Assembly (NCBI RefSeq): GCF_002257645.1
Contig: NZ_NQMO01000011.1
Location: forward strand, 62,001-126,000
DNA length: 64,000 nt
Reading direction: 5' to 3'
Source of the DNA: Paenibacillus sp. XY044
Lineage (GTDB): Bacteria; Bacillota; Bacilli; Paenibacillales; Paenibacillaceae
The notes below the pieces were generated by a model. It ran no database searches. It was not told where the DNA came from and saw only the letters and a program-made list of their open reading frames with translations. Below, piece by piece: positions 25,675-34,660 of the stretch; positions within the stretch are counted from its first letter, which is position 1, and every line of letters begins with the position of its first letter. The position numbers and the translations under genes were made by a program.

Positions 25675-25835
25675 TAAAGGCGGCACGTAAACTTTACGCC
25701 TCAATGCCCTTTTCCTCCAGGTGCAGCTGTCCAGGGAAACAAACCTAAAAGATAAATGGTCCATCGACTTACTTATTGAGAAGCCAGACCACGTCTTATC
25801 GGAAATTTGTTCAAAAGCTTACACTTTCTTAGACC

Positions 25836-25868
25836 AAAAAAATCCCGATAATTCGTAGAATCGTCGGG
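25836..25868 (-). terminator. Terminator of the UvrA-like gene
   Basis: On the minus strand CCCGACGATTC and GAATTATCGGG pair around TAC, with a T run following. It lies 52 bases after the stop codon of the UvrA-like gene. Confidence 0.75.
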
Positions 25869-25919
25869 GTCATCTTATACTGTGAATTTCCTCCGGCACA
25901 TTTGAGCCAAACATCCCCG

Positions 25920-28169
25920 CTAAAGGCCTAAATACCTCCCAGTGATCGAGGCGCTGCAATCGATACTATCTTTCGGTATACCTTCAAACATCACCTGGCC
26001 TCCTTCTTCTCCTGCACCAGGACCGAGATCGATCATCCAATCGGCCTGACGGATCACCTGCAAATTATGCTCGATCACGATCAAGGTACTGCCTCGCTCA
26101 ACGAGGCGATTCATGAGGCCGATCAATAGTTCTACGTCAGACATATGCAGTCCGGTGGTCGGCTCGTCCAGAACATACAGGGTCCCCTCCCCCTCCAGTT
26201 CGGCGGCCAGCTTGGCCCGCTGCAATTCGCCGCCCGACAAGGTACTCAGAGGTTGTCCCAAGGTCAAATAACCGAGACCTACTTCTTTCAGTCTTTTGAG
26301 CGGCGGTTCAATTTCTTCCTCCTGGAAATAGCCCCGCGCCTCCTCGACGGTCATAGCCAAGACATCACTGATGTTTTTCCCGCGAAACCGGTAGGACAGA
26401 ACTTGTTCCGTATAACGCTTCCCGCCGCATGCTTCGCAGATGCTGGAGACCGTGTCCATAAAGGCGAGATCGGTATATATGATCCCCAAGCCCTTACAGT
26501 GCGGACAAGCCCCATCGGAGTTGAAGCTGAACAGCGAAGCGTTGACGCGGTTTTCCTTGGCGAACAAAGTTCTGATCGTGTCGAATATGTCCGTATAGGT
26601 TGCCAGGTTGGACCGATTGGAGGCGTGGATCGCGCCTTGATCAATAAATATCGCTTCGGGGTAGTATCTCGGCAGAACTTGACGGATCAACGTGCTTTTT
26701 CCGGATCCCGCCACTCCGGTAACAGCGGTCATTACGCCGGCCGGAATTCGAACACTAATATCTTTAAGATTATTCAAAGACGCATGCTCGATGGCAAACC
26801 ATCCGCTAGGCTTTCTGACCTCGCTCTTGAAGGCGAGTTTACGGTTTAAGTATTCGGCAGTTAATGTTTTGGACGACATCAGATGGCGAAAGCTTCCTTG
26901 GAATACAACATGTCCGCCGTCGGTTCCGGCGTGCGGCCCCATTTCAACAATGTGATCGGCGATCTGAATTACATCCGGATCATGCTCTACAATCAGAACG
27001 GTGTTGCCTTTATCCCTCAGCTGTTGAAGCAACCCGTTGATTGTGTTGACATCATGCGGATGGAGCCCGATGCTGGGCTCGTCAAAAATATACAGCAAAT
27101 CGGATAAGCTGCTGCCGAGCTGGCGCACCATCTTGATCCGCTGCGATTCACCGCCCGACAGGCTGGGCGTTTCGCGGTTCAGGCTTAAATACCCAAGGCC
27201 AACCGCCAGCAAATTTTCCAGGCGTTTTGCGATCGCTTCCGTAACCGTCTGAGCTTCGGGCTCACGGATGGTACGAATAAACCCAGTAAGCTCGCTAACT
27301 TGCATCGCAGCGCATTCGGCAATGTTCTTTCCGTTAATTTCGCAGGACAACACGCGCGGATTCAAACGGCCGCCGCGGCATGAAGCGCACCGGTTCTCAT
27401 TCACGATGCGATCGATCGCTTCCCTATATCTTTTAGCATCTTTCGAATCCTTGTATAAATAAGTACGCTTAATGCGCGGGATGACCCCTTCATAAAGAGA
27501 CGTCGGCGGCCAACCCTCCGTTGGACTTGGCGGCTTAAATCCGCTTTTATTCAAAAGCGTGTCCATCTCCTCATCTGTATAATCCTTAAGCTTTTTGTCG
27601 TTATCGAACAGGCCGGTGCAAACATACCTTTTCCACCTGACGTCGCCAGGCATGAACGTTGGGAACAGGATTGCCCCCTTGTTAAGCGATTTTTCCCTGT
27701 CGATCAACCGGTCGACGTTGATGTCTTTCACTCTCCCCAAACCTTCGCAATCCGGACACATGCCTTGAGGGTTGTTAAAAGAAAACACGTCGGAATATCC
27801 AACGAAAGGAGTACCGATACGAGAAAACAGCAGCCGCAGCAGCGCGTAAATATCCGTGACTGTGCCAACGGTCGATCTCGCATTCCCACCGATTCTTTTT
27901 TGATTCATCACGATAACCGCCGGCAAATGCTCAATGGCATCCACCTCAGGCTGCCCATAGTGAGGGAGCCGGTTGCGGATGAAGCTGGAGTACGATTCGT
28001 TGAATTGCCGCTGCGACTCCGCTGCGATCGTATCGAAGACGAGCGCCGATTTGCCGGAGCCGGATACGCCTGCAAATACCGTAATTCGCTTTTTGGGGAT
28101 CGTCACATGGATACCCTTCAGATTTTTCTCTCTCCCGCCGACAACGCGAATGTCATCTTCTTTGTTCAC
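25920..28169 (-). CDS. UvrA-like ABC ATPase (short, resistance-type paralogue)
   Basis: A 749-residue protein with two UvrA-type ABC modules. Walker A motifs are GVSGSGKS (residues 34-41) and GVAGSGKST, and signature motifs are LSGGESQRIK and LSGGELQRAK. Zinc-type CxxC pairs are seen (CPDCEGLG, CASCRGG, CPHCKGLG, CEACGG). It is about 200 residues shorter than housekeeping UvrA (about 940), as in DrrC-like and UvrA2 paralogues tied to drug or DNA-damage resistance rather than core repair. The start is GTG 28169 after GAGGAGG. It is divergent from a WYL-domain regulator, which is its probable controller. Confidence 0.88.
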   Translation of the reverse strand: MNKEDDIRVVGGREKNLKGIHVTIPKKRITVFAGVSGSGKSALVFDTIAAESQRQFNESYSSFIRNRLPHYGQPEVDAIEHLPAVIVMNQKRIGGNARSTVGTVTDIYALLRLLFSRIGTPFVGYSDVFSFNNPQGMCPDCEGLGRVKDINVDRLIDREKSLNKGAILFPTFMPGDVRWKRYVCTGLFDNDKKLKDYTDEEMDTLLNKSGFKPPSPTEGWPPTSLYEGVIPRIKRTYLYKDSKDAKRYREAIDRIVNENRCASCRGGRLNPRVLSCEINGKNIAECAAMQVSELTGFIRTIREPEAQTVTEAIAKRLENLLAVGLGYLSLNRETPSLSGGESQRIKMVRQLGSSLSDLLYIFDEPSIGLHPHDVNTINGLLQQLRDKGNTVLIVEHDPDVIQIADHIVEMGPHAGTDGGHVVFQGSFRHLMSSKTLTAEYLNRKLAFKSEVRKPSGWFAIEHASLNNLKDISVRIPAGVMTAVTGVAGSGKSTLIRQVLPRYYPEAIFIDQGAIHASNRSNLATYTDIFDTIRTLFAKENRVNASLFSFNSDGACPHCKGLGIIYTDLAFMDTVSSICEACGGKRYTEQVLSYRFRGKNISDVLAMTVEEARGYFQEEEIEPPLKRLKEVGLGYLTLGQPLSTLSGGELQRAKLAAELEGEGTLYVLDEPTTGLHMSDVELLIGLMNRLVERGSTLIVIEHNLQVIRQADWMIDLGPGAGEEGGQVMFEGIPKDSIDCSASITGRYLGL

Positions 28170-28215
28170 GTGAATTCCTCCTCTTGCGATTTGTATAAAA
28201 TAGTATATGCTAAAA

Positions 28216-28236
28216 CCATGTCAGAAACTGTCATGG
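28216..28236. promoter_or_regulatory. Palindromic operator between the UvrA-like and WYL genes
   Basis: Nine-base arms CCATGTCAG and CTGTCATGG around AAA differ by one mismatch. The site lies just downstream of a possible plus-strand promoter, 18 bases before the GTG of the WYL regulator, in the 85-base divergent gap. It is probably bound by the WYL regulator. Confidence 0.55.
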
Positions 28237-28254
28237 TTAGGAGGAGGAACTTTT

Positions 28255-29196
28255 GTGAGCAAAGCCAAACTACTGTTTGATTTGATCCTGTATGTCAATG
28301 CCAAACGCAGCTTTACTGCCCAGGATGTCGCGAATGAATTTGGCATTTCTATCCGAACGGCGCACCGGTATCTTACTGATATTGGCGATATGGGTGTTCC
28401 GCTCTATACGGAACCAGGAAGAAGCGGCGGTTACCGGGTACTCCCCAACCGGACACTGCCGCCGATCATGTTTAACGAGGAAGAAGCGTTTGCTATTTTT
28501 TTTGCGTTTCAGTCATTGAAGTACTATCAGTCGCTCCCTTTTGACATTCACATCGATTCCGTCTCCCGCAAGCTGTACGCAAGCCTGCCGGGCGATACGA
28601 AAAGGAAAATGGACAGCCTTGATTCGGTCATCACCTTTTGGAATCAAAAAAGGACCGTTTCGTCTCCATTTTTAAAAGAAATCATCGAGGCTGCCGCCGC
28701 GCACCAGCTGCTTAAAATCGAGTATGTGTCGAAGCTGGAAAATACAGTGAGAGAAGTGGCTCCGATTGGTATTTACGCCAGCGATGGCTTCTGGTACATG
28801 CCTGCATTCGATCAGGCTCATGGCGAAATTCGGCTGTTTCGGACGGACCGGATCGTGTCTATGGAACAAACAAAGCAACCGTTTACACCACAGATTGAAC
28901 TGCCAGAATGGCTTAACCGCAGTACGGCCCAAACGCCCCAATCGCCTGTTCGTTTATATGTAGAGCTGACCCGTGAGGGCATGAGACAGTGCCGCAGTCA
29001 GCCGTGGCTGGAGCCTTATATCGTGGAGGTTAACCCGGATCAAGGTTACATTGAATGTGTAATCGATGAGCGCGAGATGGAATTCGTGACCGGCTACTTT
29101 TCTCAGCTGGGCACTGCCGTTAAAGTCATCGAGCCCCGAGAGCTTGTGGATGGGATTTGTGAGCAGGCGCGGGAGATCCTTCGCCAGTATGCATGA
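28255..29196 (+). CDS. YafY-type HTH-WYL transcriptional regulator
   Basis: A 313-residue regulator. The N-terminal HTH_11 domain (about residues 3-58: FTAQDVANEFGISIRTAHRYL) is followed by the WYL domain (about 140-220: LKIEYVS, GIYASDGFWYMPAFD, EIRLFRTDRI) and a C-terminal extension. GTG 28255 follows AGGAGGAGG. An upstream ATG at 28207 is in frame but has no ribosome site and would run through the palindromic operator. WYL proteins respond to small ligands or nucleic acid. It is divergent from the UvrA-like ATPase gene and probably controls it. Confidence 0.9.
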   Translation: MSKAKLLFDLILYVNAKRSFTAQDVANEFGISIRTAHRYLTDIGDMGVPLYTEPGRSGGYRVLPNRTLPPIMFNEEEAFAIFFAFQSLKYYQSLPFDIHIDSVSRKLYASLPGDTKRKMDSLDSVITFWNQKRTVSSPFLKEIIEAAAAHQLLKIEYVSKLENTVREVAPIGIYASDGFWYMPAFDQAHGEIRLFRTDRIVSMEQTKQPFTPQIELPEWLNRSTAQTPQSPVRLYVELTREGMRQCRSQPWLEPYIVEVNPDQGYIECVIDEREMEFVTGYFSQLGTAVKVIEPRELVDGICEQAREILRQYA

Positions 29197-29236
29197 GGCG
29201 ATTGCTTTAAGGTAAGCTGATATGGACCGAACTAAA

Positions 29237-29258
29237 AAACTCCCCATACGGAGAGTTT
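29237..29258 (+). terminator. Weak terminator after the WYL regulator
   Basis: AAACTC / GAGTTT with an inner CC/GG pair and one mismatch, then TTTCTT. It lies 40 bases after the stop; the upstream A run could make it work on both strands. Confidence 0.45.
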
Positions 29259-29336
29259 CTTAATAAAGCATTGGTATGTTCATTAAAGCTACTGCTAAAC
29301 ACCGCCCTGACAAATCCATTGACACCTGGTTAGCAG

Positions 29337-29786
29337 TTATTTATACATCTCCCGAATCCGCTTGGCCTGCTCCTCGGGGGTCAAATCTTCAACATGGGTG
29401 GCAATCCACCAGATGTTTCCGAAGGGGTCCTTAACCCCGCCGTACCTCTCACCGGCATGCTTCATATCGGCCGGAACCATCACCGATACGGCTCCATTCC
29501 GAATGGCTCGCTCATAGACGCTGTCACAGTCGGCAACATACACGTACAGAGAAGCTGGAAAAGCACCGAAATCTGCATTGGGCTCACCGGCCATAATAAC
29601 GGAATCCCCGAGCGCAATCTCAGCATGCATTACGGATCCATCCGGTCTGTCGAGTTTATACTTTAGTTTTCCATCGAACACCGATTCTATGAACTCAACC
29701 AAACACTTCACCTGTTCCACCATTAAATAGGGATTTACTGTTTTCATTCCTTCGGGTTGATGATTCGTTGTATTCATCGACGCCAT
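29337..29786 (-). CDS. VOC-family (PhnB/glyoxalase-like) protein
   Basis: A 149-residue vicinal oxygen chelate protein of the PhnB-like group. It shows the paired beta-alpha-beta-beta-beta pattern, the ALGDSVIMAGE strand, and the late block GERYGGVKDPFGNIWWIATH. Such proteins bind small molecules or metal; many are of unknown function, and this group is often annotated as glyoxalase or bleomycin-resistance related. The ATG follows AGGAGGGG. It comes 56 bases after a second VOC gene on the same strand, suggesting a two-gene unit. Confidence 0.85.
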   Translation of the reverse strand: MASMNTTNHQPEGMKTVNPYLMVEQVKCLVEFIESVFDGKLKYKLDRPDGSVMHAEIALGDSVIMAGEPNADFGAFPASLYVYVADCDSVYERAIRNGAVSVMVPADMKHAGERYGGVKDPFGNIWWIATHVEDLTPEEQAKRIREMYK

Positions 29787-29842
29787 GAATGAAGCCCCTC
29801 CTTAGCTTTAAAGTCGCTGTGGCCATTTATTCGACGGAAAGA

Positions 29843-30295
29843 CTACGCTCTGCGCATCGCTCCAAGGACGATGCTGTAGCCATCCGGGTCAAGGAGGCAG
29901 GCGTTCTTGAATTCAAAGCCTCCGTGCGAACCGGTATACGGTTCGGCCGCCACGTTCGCGCCTCTGCTGCGCACTTCTTCAAGGTAGATGTCCAGGTCTC
30001 CCCATTCCATATGTACAAACGTATCCCATCCATGCTCGGGTCCTTCCCATTCCGTAGGGTAATTCCTTCGTTTGGCGGAAACCGCATTCGGTTTAACATC
30101 CTCGGGCGAGGCCGCCTGCTGCAAAATAAAAATCATACCGTCCCGTTCAGCATGCCCCCAATCATCCACTTGGCATCCGAGCATATCCCGGTAAAATAAC
30201 TGCGATTGCTTCAGGTCCGAAACGAGCCTGACTTGAATCGACTTTCCCAGCAGCTTCTTCGGTTCTGTCTGCATGCCCATCGTTTGTTGGTCCAT
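29843..30295 (-). CDS. VOC-family protein (glyoxalase/bleomycin-resistance fold)
   Basis: A 150-residue protein with VOC repeats: IQVRLVSDLKQSQLFYRDML at the first module and the late block KNACLLDPDGYSIVLG with the metal-site Glu position of the fold altered. The start is taken as ATG 30295, preceded by AAGGGG; an upstream ATG eight codons earlier has no ribosome site. Function beyond the fold cannot be assigned. It is followed by the PhnB-like VOC gene and is probably co-transcribed with it. Confidence 0.82.
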   Translation of the reverse strand: MDQQTMGMQTEPKKLLGKSIQVRLVSDLKQSQLFYRDMLGCQVDDWGHAERDGMIFILQQAASPEDVKPNAVSAKRRNYPTEWEGPEHGWDTFVHMEWGDLDIYLEEVRSRGANVAAEPYTGSHGGFEFKNACLLDPDGYSIVLGAMRRA

Positions 30296-30400
30296 GGTTA
30301 CACATCCCCTTGTGATCATTGTAAGGGCCGTATTGAAATGGAAAATACACCCACTCCTAGATTAGCGAATATACGTTCTGATGTAAACCGTTTTTTATGC

Positions 30401-30435
30401 AAAAAGCCTGCACAGCTGTTATCCGCTGTACAGGC
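30401..30435 (-). terminator. Terminator of the gluconate operon
   Basis: On the minus strand GCCTGTACAGC and GCTGTGCAGGC pair around an eight-base loop, followed by TTTTT. It lies 19 bases after the gntK stop. Confidence 0.9.
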
Positions 30436-30454
30436 ATTCTTTTGATCCTTCGGA

Positions 30455-31993
30455 TTAGAACAGGCTGCGCTGAAAATCGGCGATCGCCTTATATTCCTCT
30501 TCCAAGTTTCGCGAAATTTTAATAAAGATCGGCAGCAGCTGGTGGTAGACTTTTGCGTTCTCCTTCACCGGCTTATGCTGATGCGTCGATCCAACCATTC
30601 CGGAGACGATACCGAGTGAATCGATTTTGCCCATCGCGTACAAGCCGAGCACGACGGCGCCAAGGCAGGAGCTCTCGAAGCTCTCCGGAACGATCACTTC
30701 CTGATCGAAGATGTCGGCCATCATTTGGCGCCACAGCGGGGAACGTGAAAATCCGCCGGTCGCGTGGATTTTGGCCGGGCGCCCGATGCGCTCTTCCATT
30801 GCCAGCAGTACGGTATATAAGTTGAAAATGACGCCTTCAAGAACGGCACGGATCATGTGCTCCTTGCGGTGGTGCATCGTCAAGCCGAAGAAGGATCCCC
30901 GGGCATCGGGGTTCCAGAGCGGGGCTCGCTCCCCCGTCAAATAAGGGTGGAACAGCAGCCCGTCGGATCCCGGATTCACCTGTTCCGCAATCCGCGTCAG
31001 CAGATCGTACGAATCGATGCCAAGACGTTTTGCGGTCTCGATCTCGGATGCGGCAAGCTCGTCATGGACCCATTGGAACAGCATGCCGCCGTTGTTGACG
31101 GGACCGCCGATCACCCACAGCTTCTCCGTCAAGGCATAGCAGAAAATGCGGCCCTTCGGATCCGTCACCGGACGATCGACCACGGTGCGGATCGCACCGC
31201 TGGTGCCGATGGTGGCGGCAACGACGCCGGGCTCGATCGCATTGACGCCCAGGTTGGACAGCACGCCGTCACTCGCTCCCACGATAAACGGCGTGGATGG
31301 GTCGAGCCCCATCTCGGCGGCAAATGTCTGATCCAGTCCATCCATACGGTAGGTGGTCGGAACGAGCTCGGACAATTGGCTTGGCGTAATGCCGGCTACC
31401 TGCAGCGCCTCTTCGTCCCAATCGAGCTTGTTCAAGTTCATGAGGCCCGTACAGGAGGCTATTGAATGATCCACGACGTACCGGTTAAATAGCTTGGCGA
31501 ACACGTACTCCTTAATCGAGATGAACTTGGACGTTTTTTCGAAAATGTCCGGATTGTCATGGCGCAGCCACATCAATTTGGTCAGCGGGGACATCGGATG
31601 GATCGGCGTACCTGTGCGGAGGTAAATTTCATGCCCGTTCATGTCGTTCTTCAGCACTTCGGACCATTTCGCGCTGCGGTTATCCGCCCACGTAATGCAG
31701 TTCATCAACGGTTTACCGTCCTGGCCGACCGGAATGACGCTGTGCATGGCCGAGCTGAACGAGACGAACATCACCTGCTCGGGGCGGATTCCGCTTGTGT
31801 CCATCACCTGCTTCACCGAATGGATTACGGCCGTAAATATCAGATCCGGATCCTGTTCGGCAATGGAAGATGTCGGCGTCAACAGCGGGTAGCCTTCACT
31901 TCCCTTGGCTACAACCTTTCCGTTTTCTTCGAACAGAACAGCTTTGGTGCTCGTCGTTCCAATATCGATTCCGATCATCAGATTACTGCTCAT
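30455..31993 (-). CDS. gntK: Gluconokinase (FGGY family)
   Basis: A 512-residue FGGY carbohydrate kinase of the size of B. subtilis GntK. The N-terminal phosphate loop is GIDIGTTSTKAVLF, the catalytic-type Asp is in TWADNRS, and the second domain has GTSGAIR and GGFSRSPLWRQMMADI. It phosphorylates D-gluconate to 6-phosphogluconate in the cytoplasm, feeding the pentose phosphate path. It starts 43 bases after gntP and is the last gene of gntR-gntP-gntK, closed by a strong terminator. Function is supported by the neighbouring GntP and GntR. Confidence 0.94.
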   Translation of the reverse strand: MSSNLMIGIDIGTTSTKAVLFEENGKVVAKGSEGYPLLTPTSSIAEQDPDLIFTAVIHSVKQVMDTSGIRPEQVMFVSFSSAMHSVIPVGQDGKPLMNCITWADNRSAKWSEVLKNDMNGHEIYLRTGTPIHPMSPLTKLMWLRHDNPDIFEKTSKFISIKEYVFAKLFNRYVVDHSIASCTGLMNLNKLDWDEEALQVAGITPSQLSELVPTTYRMDGLDQTFAAEMGLDPSTPFIVGASDGVLSNLGVNAIEPGVVAATIGTSGAIRTVVDRPVTDPKGRIFCYALTEKLWVIGGPVNNGGMLFQWVHDELAASEIETAKRLGIDSYDLLTRIAEQVNPGSDGLLFHPYLTGERAPLWNPDARGSFFGLTMHHRKEHMIRAVLEGVIFNLYTVLLAMEERIGRPAKIHATGGFSRSPLWRQMMADIFDQEVIVPESFESSCLGAVVLGLYAMGKIDSLGIVSGMVGSTHQHKPVKENAKVYHQLLPIFIKISRNLEEEYKAIADFQRSLF

Positions 31994-32036
31994 GTTTCAA
32001 CCTTCTTTCCTCTTCACTAGACGTATCCTTATATCC

Positions 32037-33398
32037 TTATACTACCAGACTGAGCACCAGGATGATAATCAATGCAACGACCGACAACAGCGTTTCCATG
32101 ACGGTCCAGGATTTCAACGTCTGTGGAACGGACATGTTAAAGAACTCCTTGACCATCCAGAAACCGGCGTCGTTGACATGCGATAGGACGAGCGAGCCGG
32201 CTCCGGTCGCCAGGACGACGAGCTCGACATTGGCTGCCGGGTTCAGCGCAAGCACCGGCGCGACGATCCCCGCGGTCGTGGTCATGGCCACGGTCGCGGA
32301 ACCGGTTGCAACGCGGATGAGTGCGGCAACGAACCAAGCGAACAAAATAATGTTGATGTGGGCCGAAGTCGCGATTTGGGCGATCGCGTCACCCACGCCG
32401 CTGTTAATGAGCACCTGCTTGAACGCGCCGCCGCCGCCAATGATCAATATAATCGTGGCTGTTGGCGCCAGGCATTCGCTCGTAAACTTCGAAATCTGTT
32501 CTTTCGTAAAACCTCTGGCAAAGCCGAGGGAGAAGAAAGAAAACACGACCGAAATCAGGAGCGCGATAATTTCGTTACCGATAAATTCACAGAACAGCGT
32601 GAAGCCGCTGGTTGCATCCTTATCGACGATCGAAGCGATCGAACCGATCAGCATCAGAATGACCGGCATCAGAATCGTCAACAGCGTGATGCCGAAGCCC
32701 GGAAGCTTGCGCGTATTGCTGCTGGAGAACTGCTCCGCCAGTTCGGCAGGCGGCTCGACCTGGATGCGTCTGCCGATCCATTTCCCGAAGAGCGGACCGG
32801 CCACGATGGCCGTCGGAATGCCTACAATAAGGGAGTACAAAATCGTTTTCCCCAAATTCGCCTGATACGCGTCAATGGCGATCATCGGTGCCGGATGCGG
32901 CGGCACAAGTCCGTGAACGGTAGACAGACCGGCCAGAATCGGAATGCCGATTTGCAGCAGCGACATTTTGGTTTTACGGGCGACGGTAAAAATAATCGGG
33001 ATCAGCAGAATGACGCCGACCTCAAAAAATACTGGAATCCCTACAATAAAGCCGACGATCATCATCGCCCAGTGAACGCGTTTCTCCCCGAACCGGTTCA
33101 CGAGAGTCGTAGCGATCTGCTCGGCGCCGCCGGATTCGGCCATCATTTTACCGAGCATCGTGCCGAGACCGATGACGATCGCGATCGTGCCGAGCGTGCC
33201 GCCAAGCCCCTTGGTTACGGAATCGATAATATCCATCGGTTTCATGCTGGTCAGGAATCCGAGCAGCAGGGCGGACAACAGCAGGGTCACAAACGGATTC
33301 CACTTGAATTTTGCGATAAACACAATAAGAAATGCAATGGCGATCAGTGTCCATACAATGAGCGTCCAATTATGGCTCATACCGAAAATACTGGACAT
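32037..33398 (-). CDS. gntP: Gluconate:H+ symporter
   Basis: A 453-residue GntP-family permease with 12 or more membrane helices. Characteristic stretches are LGTMLGKMMAESGGAEQIA, FFEVGVILLIPI and the GLVPPHPAPM loop. It imports gluconate with protons across the cytoplasmic membrane. The ATG follows GGAGG. The gene order here is gntR-gntP-gntK, whereas B. subtilis has gntR-gntK-gntP. A GntR-type box lies 80 bases upstream, so it may also be transcribed separately from gntR. Confidence 0.95.
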   Translation of the reverse strand: MSSIFGMSHNWTLIVWTLIAIAFLIVFIAKFKWNPFVTLLLSALLLGFLTSMKPMDIIDSVTKGLGGTLGTIAIVIGLGTMLGKMMAESGGAEQIATTLVNRFGEKRVHWAMMIVGFIVGIPVFFEVGVILLIPIIFTVARKTKMSLLQIGIPILAGLSTVHGLVPPHPAPMIAIDAYQANLGKTILYSLIVGIPTAIVAGPLFGKWIGRRIQVEPPAELAEQFSSSNTRKLPGFGITLLTILMPVILMLIGSIASIVDKDATSGFTLFCEFIGNEIIALLISVVFSFFSLGFARGFTKEQISKFTSECLAPTATIILIIGGGGAFKQVLINSGVGDAIAQIATSAHINIILFAWFVAALIRVATGSATVAMTTTAGIVAPVLALNPAANVELVVLATGAGSLVLSHVNDAGFWMVKEFFNMSVPQTLKSWTVMETLLSVVALIIILVLSLVV

Positions 33399-33477
33399 GG
33401 GTTGTCCTCCTTCTGTTCGTACATGATGTTTTCACATATGATACCCATTATTCCAAGCTTTGATTTTAAATACTTGC

Positions 33478-33495
33478 ATACTTGTCGACAACATG
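33478..33495 (-). promoter_or_regulatory. GntR-type operator upstream of gntP
   Basis: ATACTTGTCGACAACATG holds a TTGT-N2-ACAA core and shares 15 of 18 positions with the box at 34556-34573. It also resembles the B. subtilis gnt operator. A second ATACTTG (33470-33476) lies just before it. It falls in the 161-base gap between gntR and gntP. Confidence 0.55.
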
Positions 33496-33559
33496 AAACG
33501 GAAGCTGCCGAGGACAGCCTCTTTCGTTCATATGGTGGATGAAAGGCCAGCCGGAAGCT

Positions 33560-34240
33560 TTAAAAATCCGTTAAGCTGCGGTGCAGCGTCATGCGCGAAT
33601 CGGCGAAGTACTCCTGAACGAGCTTCTGAATTTCGTCCGCATCGCCGAAGGCCAGCCCGTCCATGATTTTCAGATGCTTGCCGATGACGGAGCCCAGCTT
33701 CTTCTCCCCCTTGGAAAAGATCTCTTCGGTGGTAATGAGCATGACCGTCATCACGATGGGCCGGATGCTGCTCCATAAATGCAAAATGCGCTTATGGTCC
33801 GCAGCCGTAATAATCGCCTCGTGAAAGGACAGATCCTGGAACGAAAATTCAACCGCATCCTGATGCTTTACCGCAAGCTCCATCCGGTCAACGATCCGGC
33901 GAAGGGATGTCAGCAGCTGCTCCCGATCCATCTCCGCCAGCCGCTGCTGGACGAAGCTCTCGATGAGGAAGCGGACATCATACAATTCTACAATATCGGT
34001 CAGGCTGAGCCCGACGACGACGGCGCCCATTCGCTCAAGCCGGATCAGCCCTTCGCTCGAGAGCGATTTCAAGGCTTCTCTGACAGGGGAACGGCTTGTC
34101 CCGAATTCGGCGGCCACCCGGTTTTCTGAAATGATTTCACCCGGCTTGATCCGGCCGCTGATGATCTGCAGCCTCAGCTCGGATGCGATCGACTCTCCCA
34201 AGGAGACACCTTGCAGCCAGGATGAAGGATAACGCAGCAT
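33560..34240 (-). CDS. gntR: Gluconate operon repressor, GntR family (FadR/FCD subfamily)
   Basis: A 226-residue regulator close in sequence layout to B. subtilis GntR. The N-terminal winged helix (about residues 12-80) contains SENRVAAEFGTSRSPVREAL and LERMGAVVVGLS. The FCD effector domain (about 90-215) contains EFSFQDLSFHEAI, whose Asp/His positions bind metal and effector. It represses gnt genes until gluconate binds. The ATG follows AGGAG. It leads gntR-gntP-gntK, with one operator-like box in the gap to gntP and another about 315 bases upstream. Confidence 0.93.
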   Translation of the reverse strand: MLRYPSSWLQGVSLGESIASELRLQIISGRIKPGEIISENRVAAEFGTSRSPVREALKSLSSEGLIRLERMGAVVVGLSLTDIVELYDVRFLIESFVQQRLAEMDREQLLTSLRRIVDRMELAVKHQDAVEFSFQDLSFHEAIITAADHKRILHLWSSIRPIVMTVMLITTEEIFSKGEKKLGSVIGKHLKIMDGLAFGDADEIQKLVQEYFADSRMTLHRSLTDF

Positions 34241-34555
34241 GAGACAACTCTCCTAAATCAATGTATGTACAACGATGTACGTTACCGATTTTATCATACA
34301 ACCGCCCGCCCCATCCATGGTGTCTTACCTGTATTCCGGAAGCCTGCCTTAGCCGTTTGACCGGCTGCCATATGACGGGAGCCCGAATTTTCCATTTTTT
34401 CAAATGAACCATGCAACAACGAAGAACCGGAATGCGTCTTTTACCACGAAGACAGCGTGTGCTTCGAAAAAGAAACGCTTCCAGTTTTATTGTGCTTTGC
34501 CCAATGAGGATCGATTCGTCAAAAAAAGGTGCCTGGCCTGCTCCTGCCTTCAAGT
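34241..34555. other. Gene-free leader region upstream of gntR
   Basis: No credible gene was seen here. A partial box related to the gnt operator (GTATGTACAAC, about 34268-34278) lies near the gntR start. If the box at 34556-34573 marks the gntR promoter, this stretch would be a leader of about 300 bases. Confidence 0.4.
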
Positions 34556-34573
34556 ATACTTGTATACAACTTG
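34556..34573. promoter_or_regulatory. GntR-type operator between gntR and the lipoprotein gene
   Basis: ATACTTGTATACAACTTG agrees at 15 of 18 positions with the B. subtilis gnt operator as I recall it (ATACTTGTATACAAGTAT). The TTGTATACAA core is a perfect palindrome. It overlaps a possible -35 (TTGTAT) of a plus-strand promoter for the lipoprotein gene and also faces gntR. Confidence 0.6.
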
Positions 34574-34660
34574 TAATCGTCTTTATTTTAAAACAATCCG
34601 CGCGATCTGTAAACCGCGTGGATGAAACATCCAGCTCACCGCGCTTCGTAAAAGGAGAGA

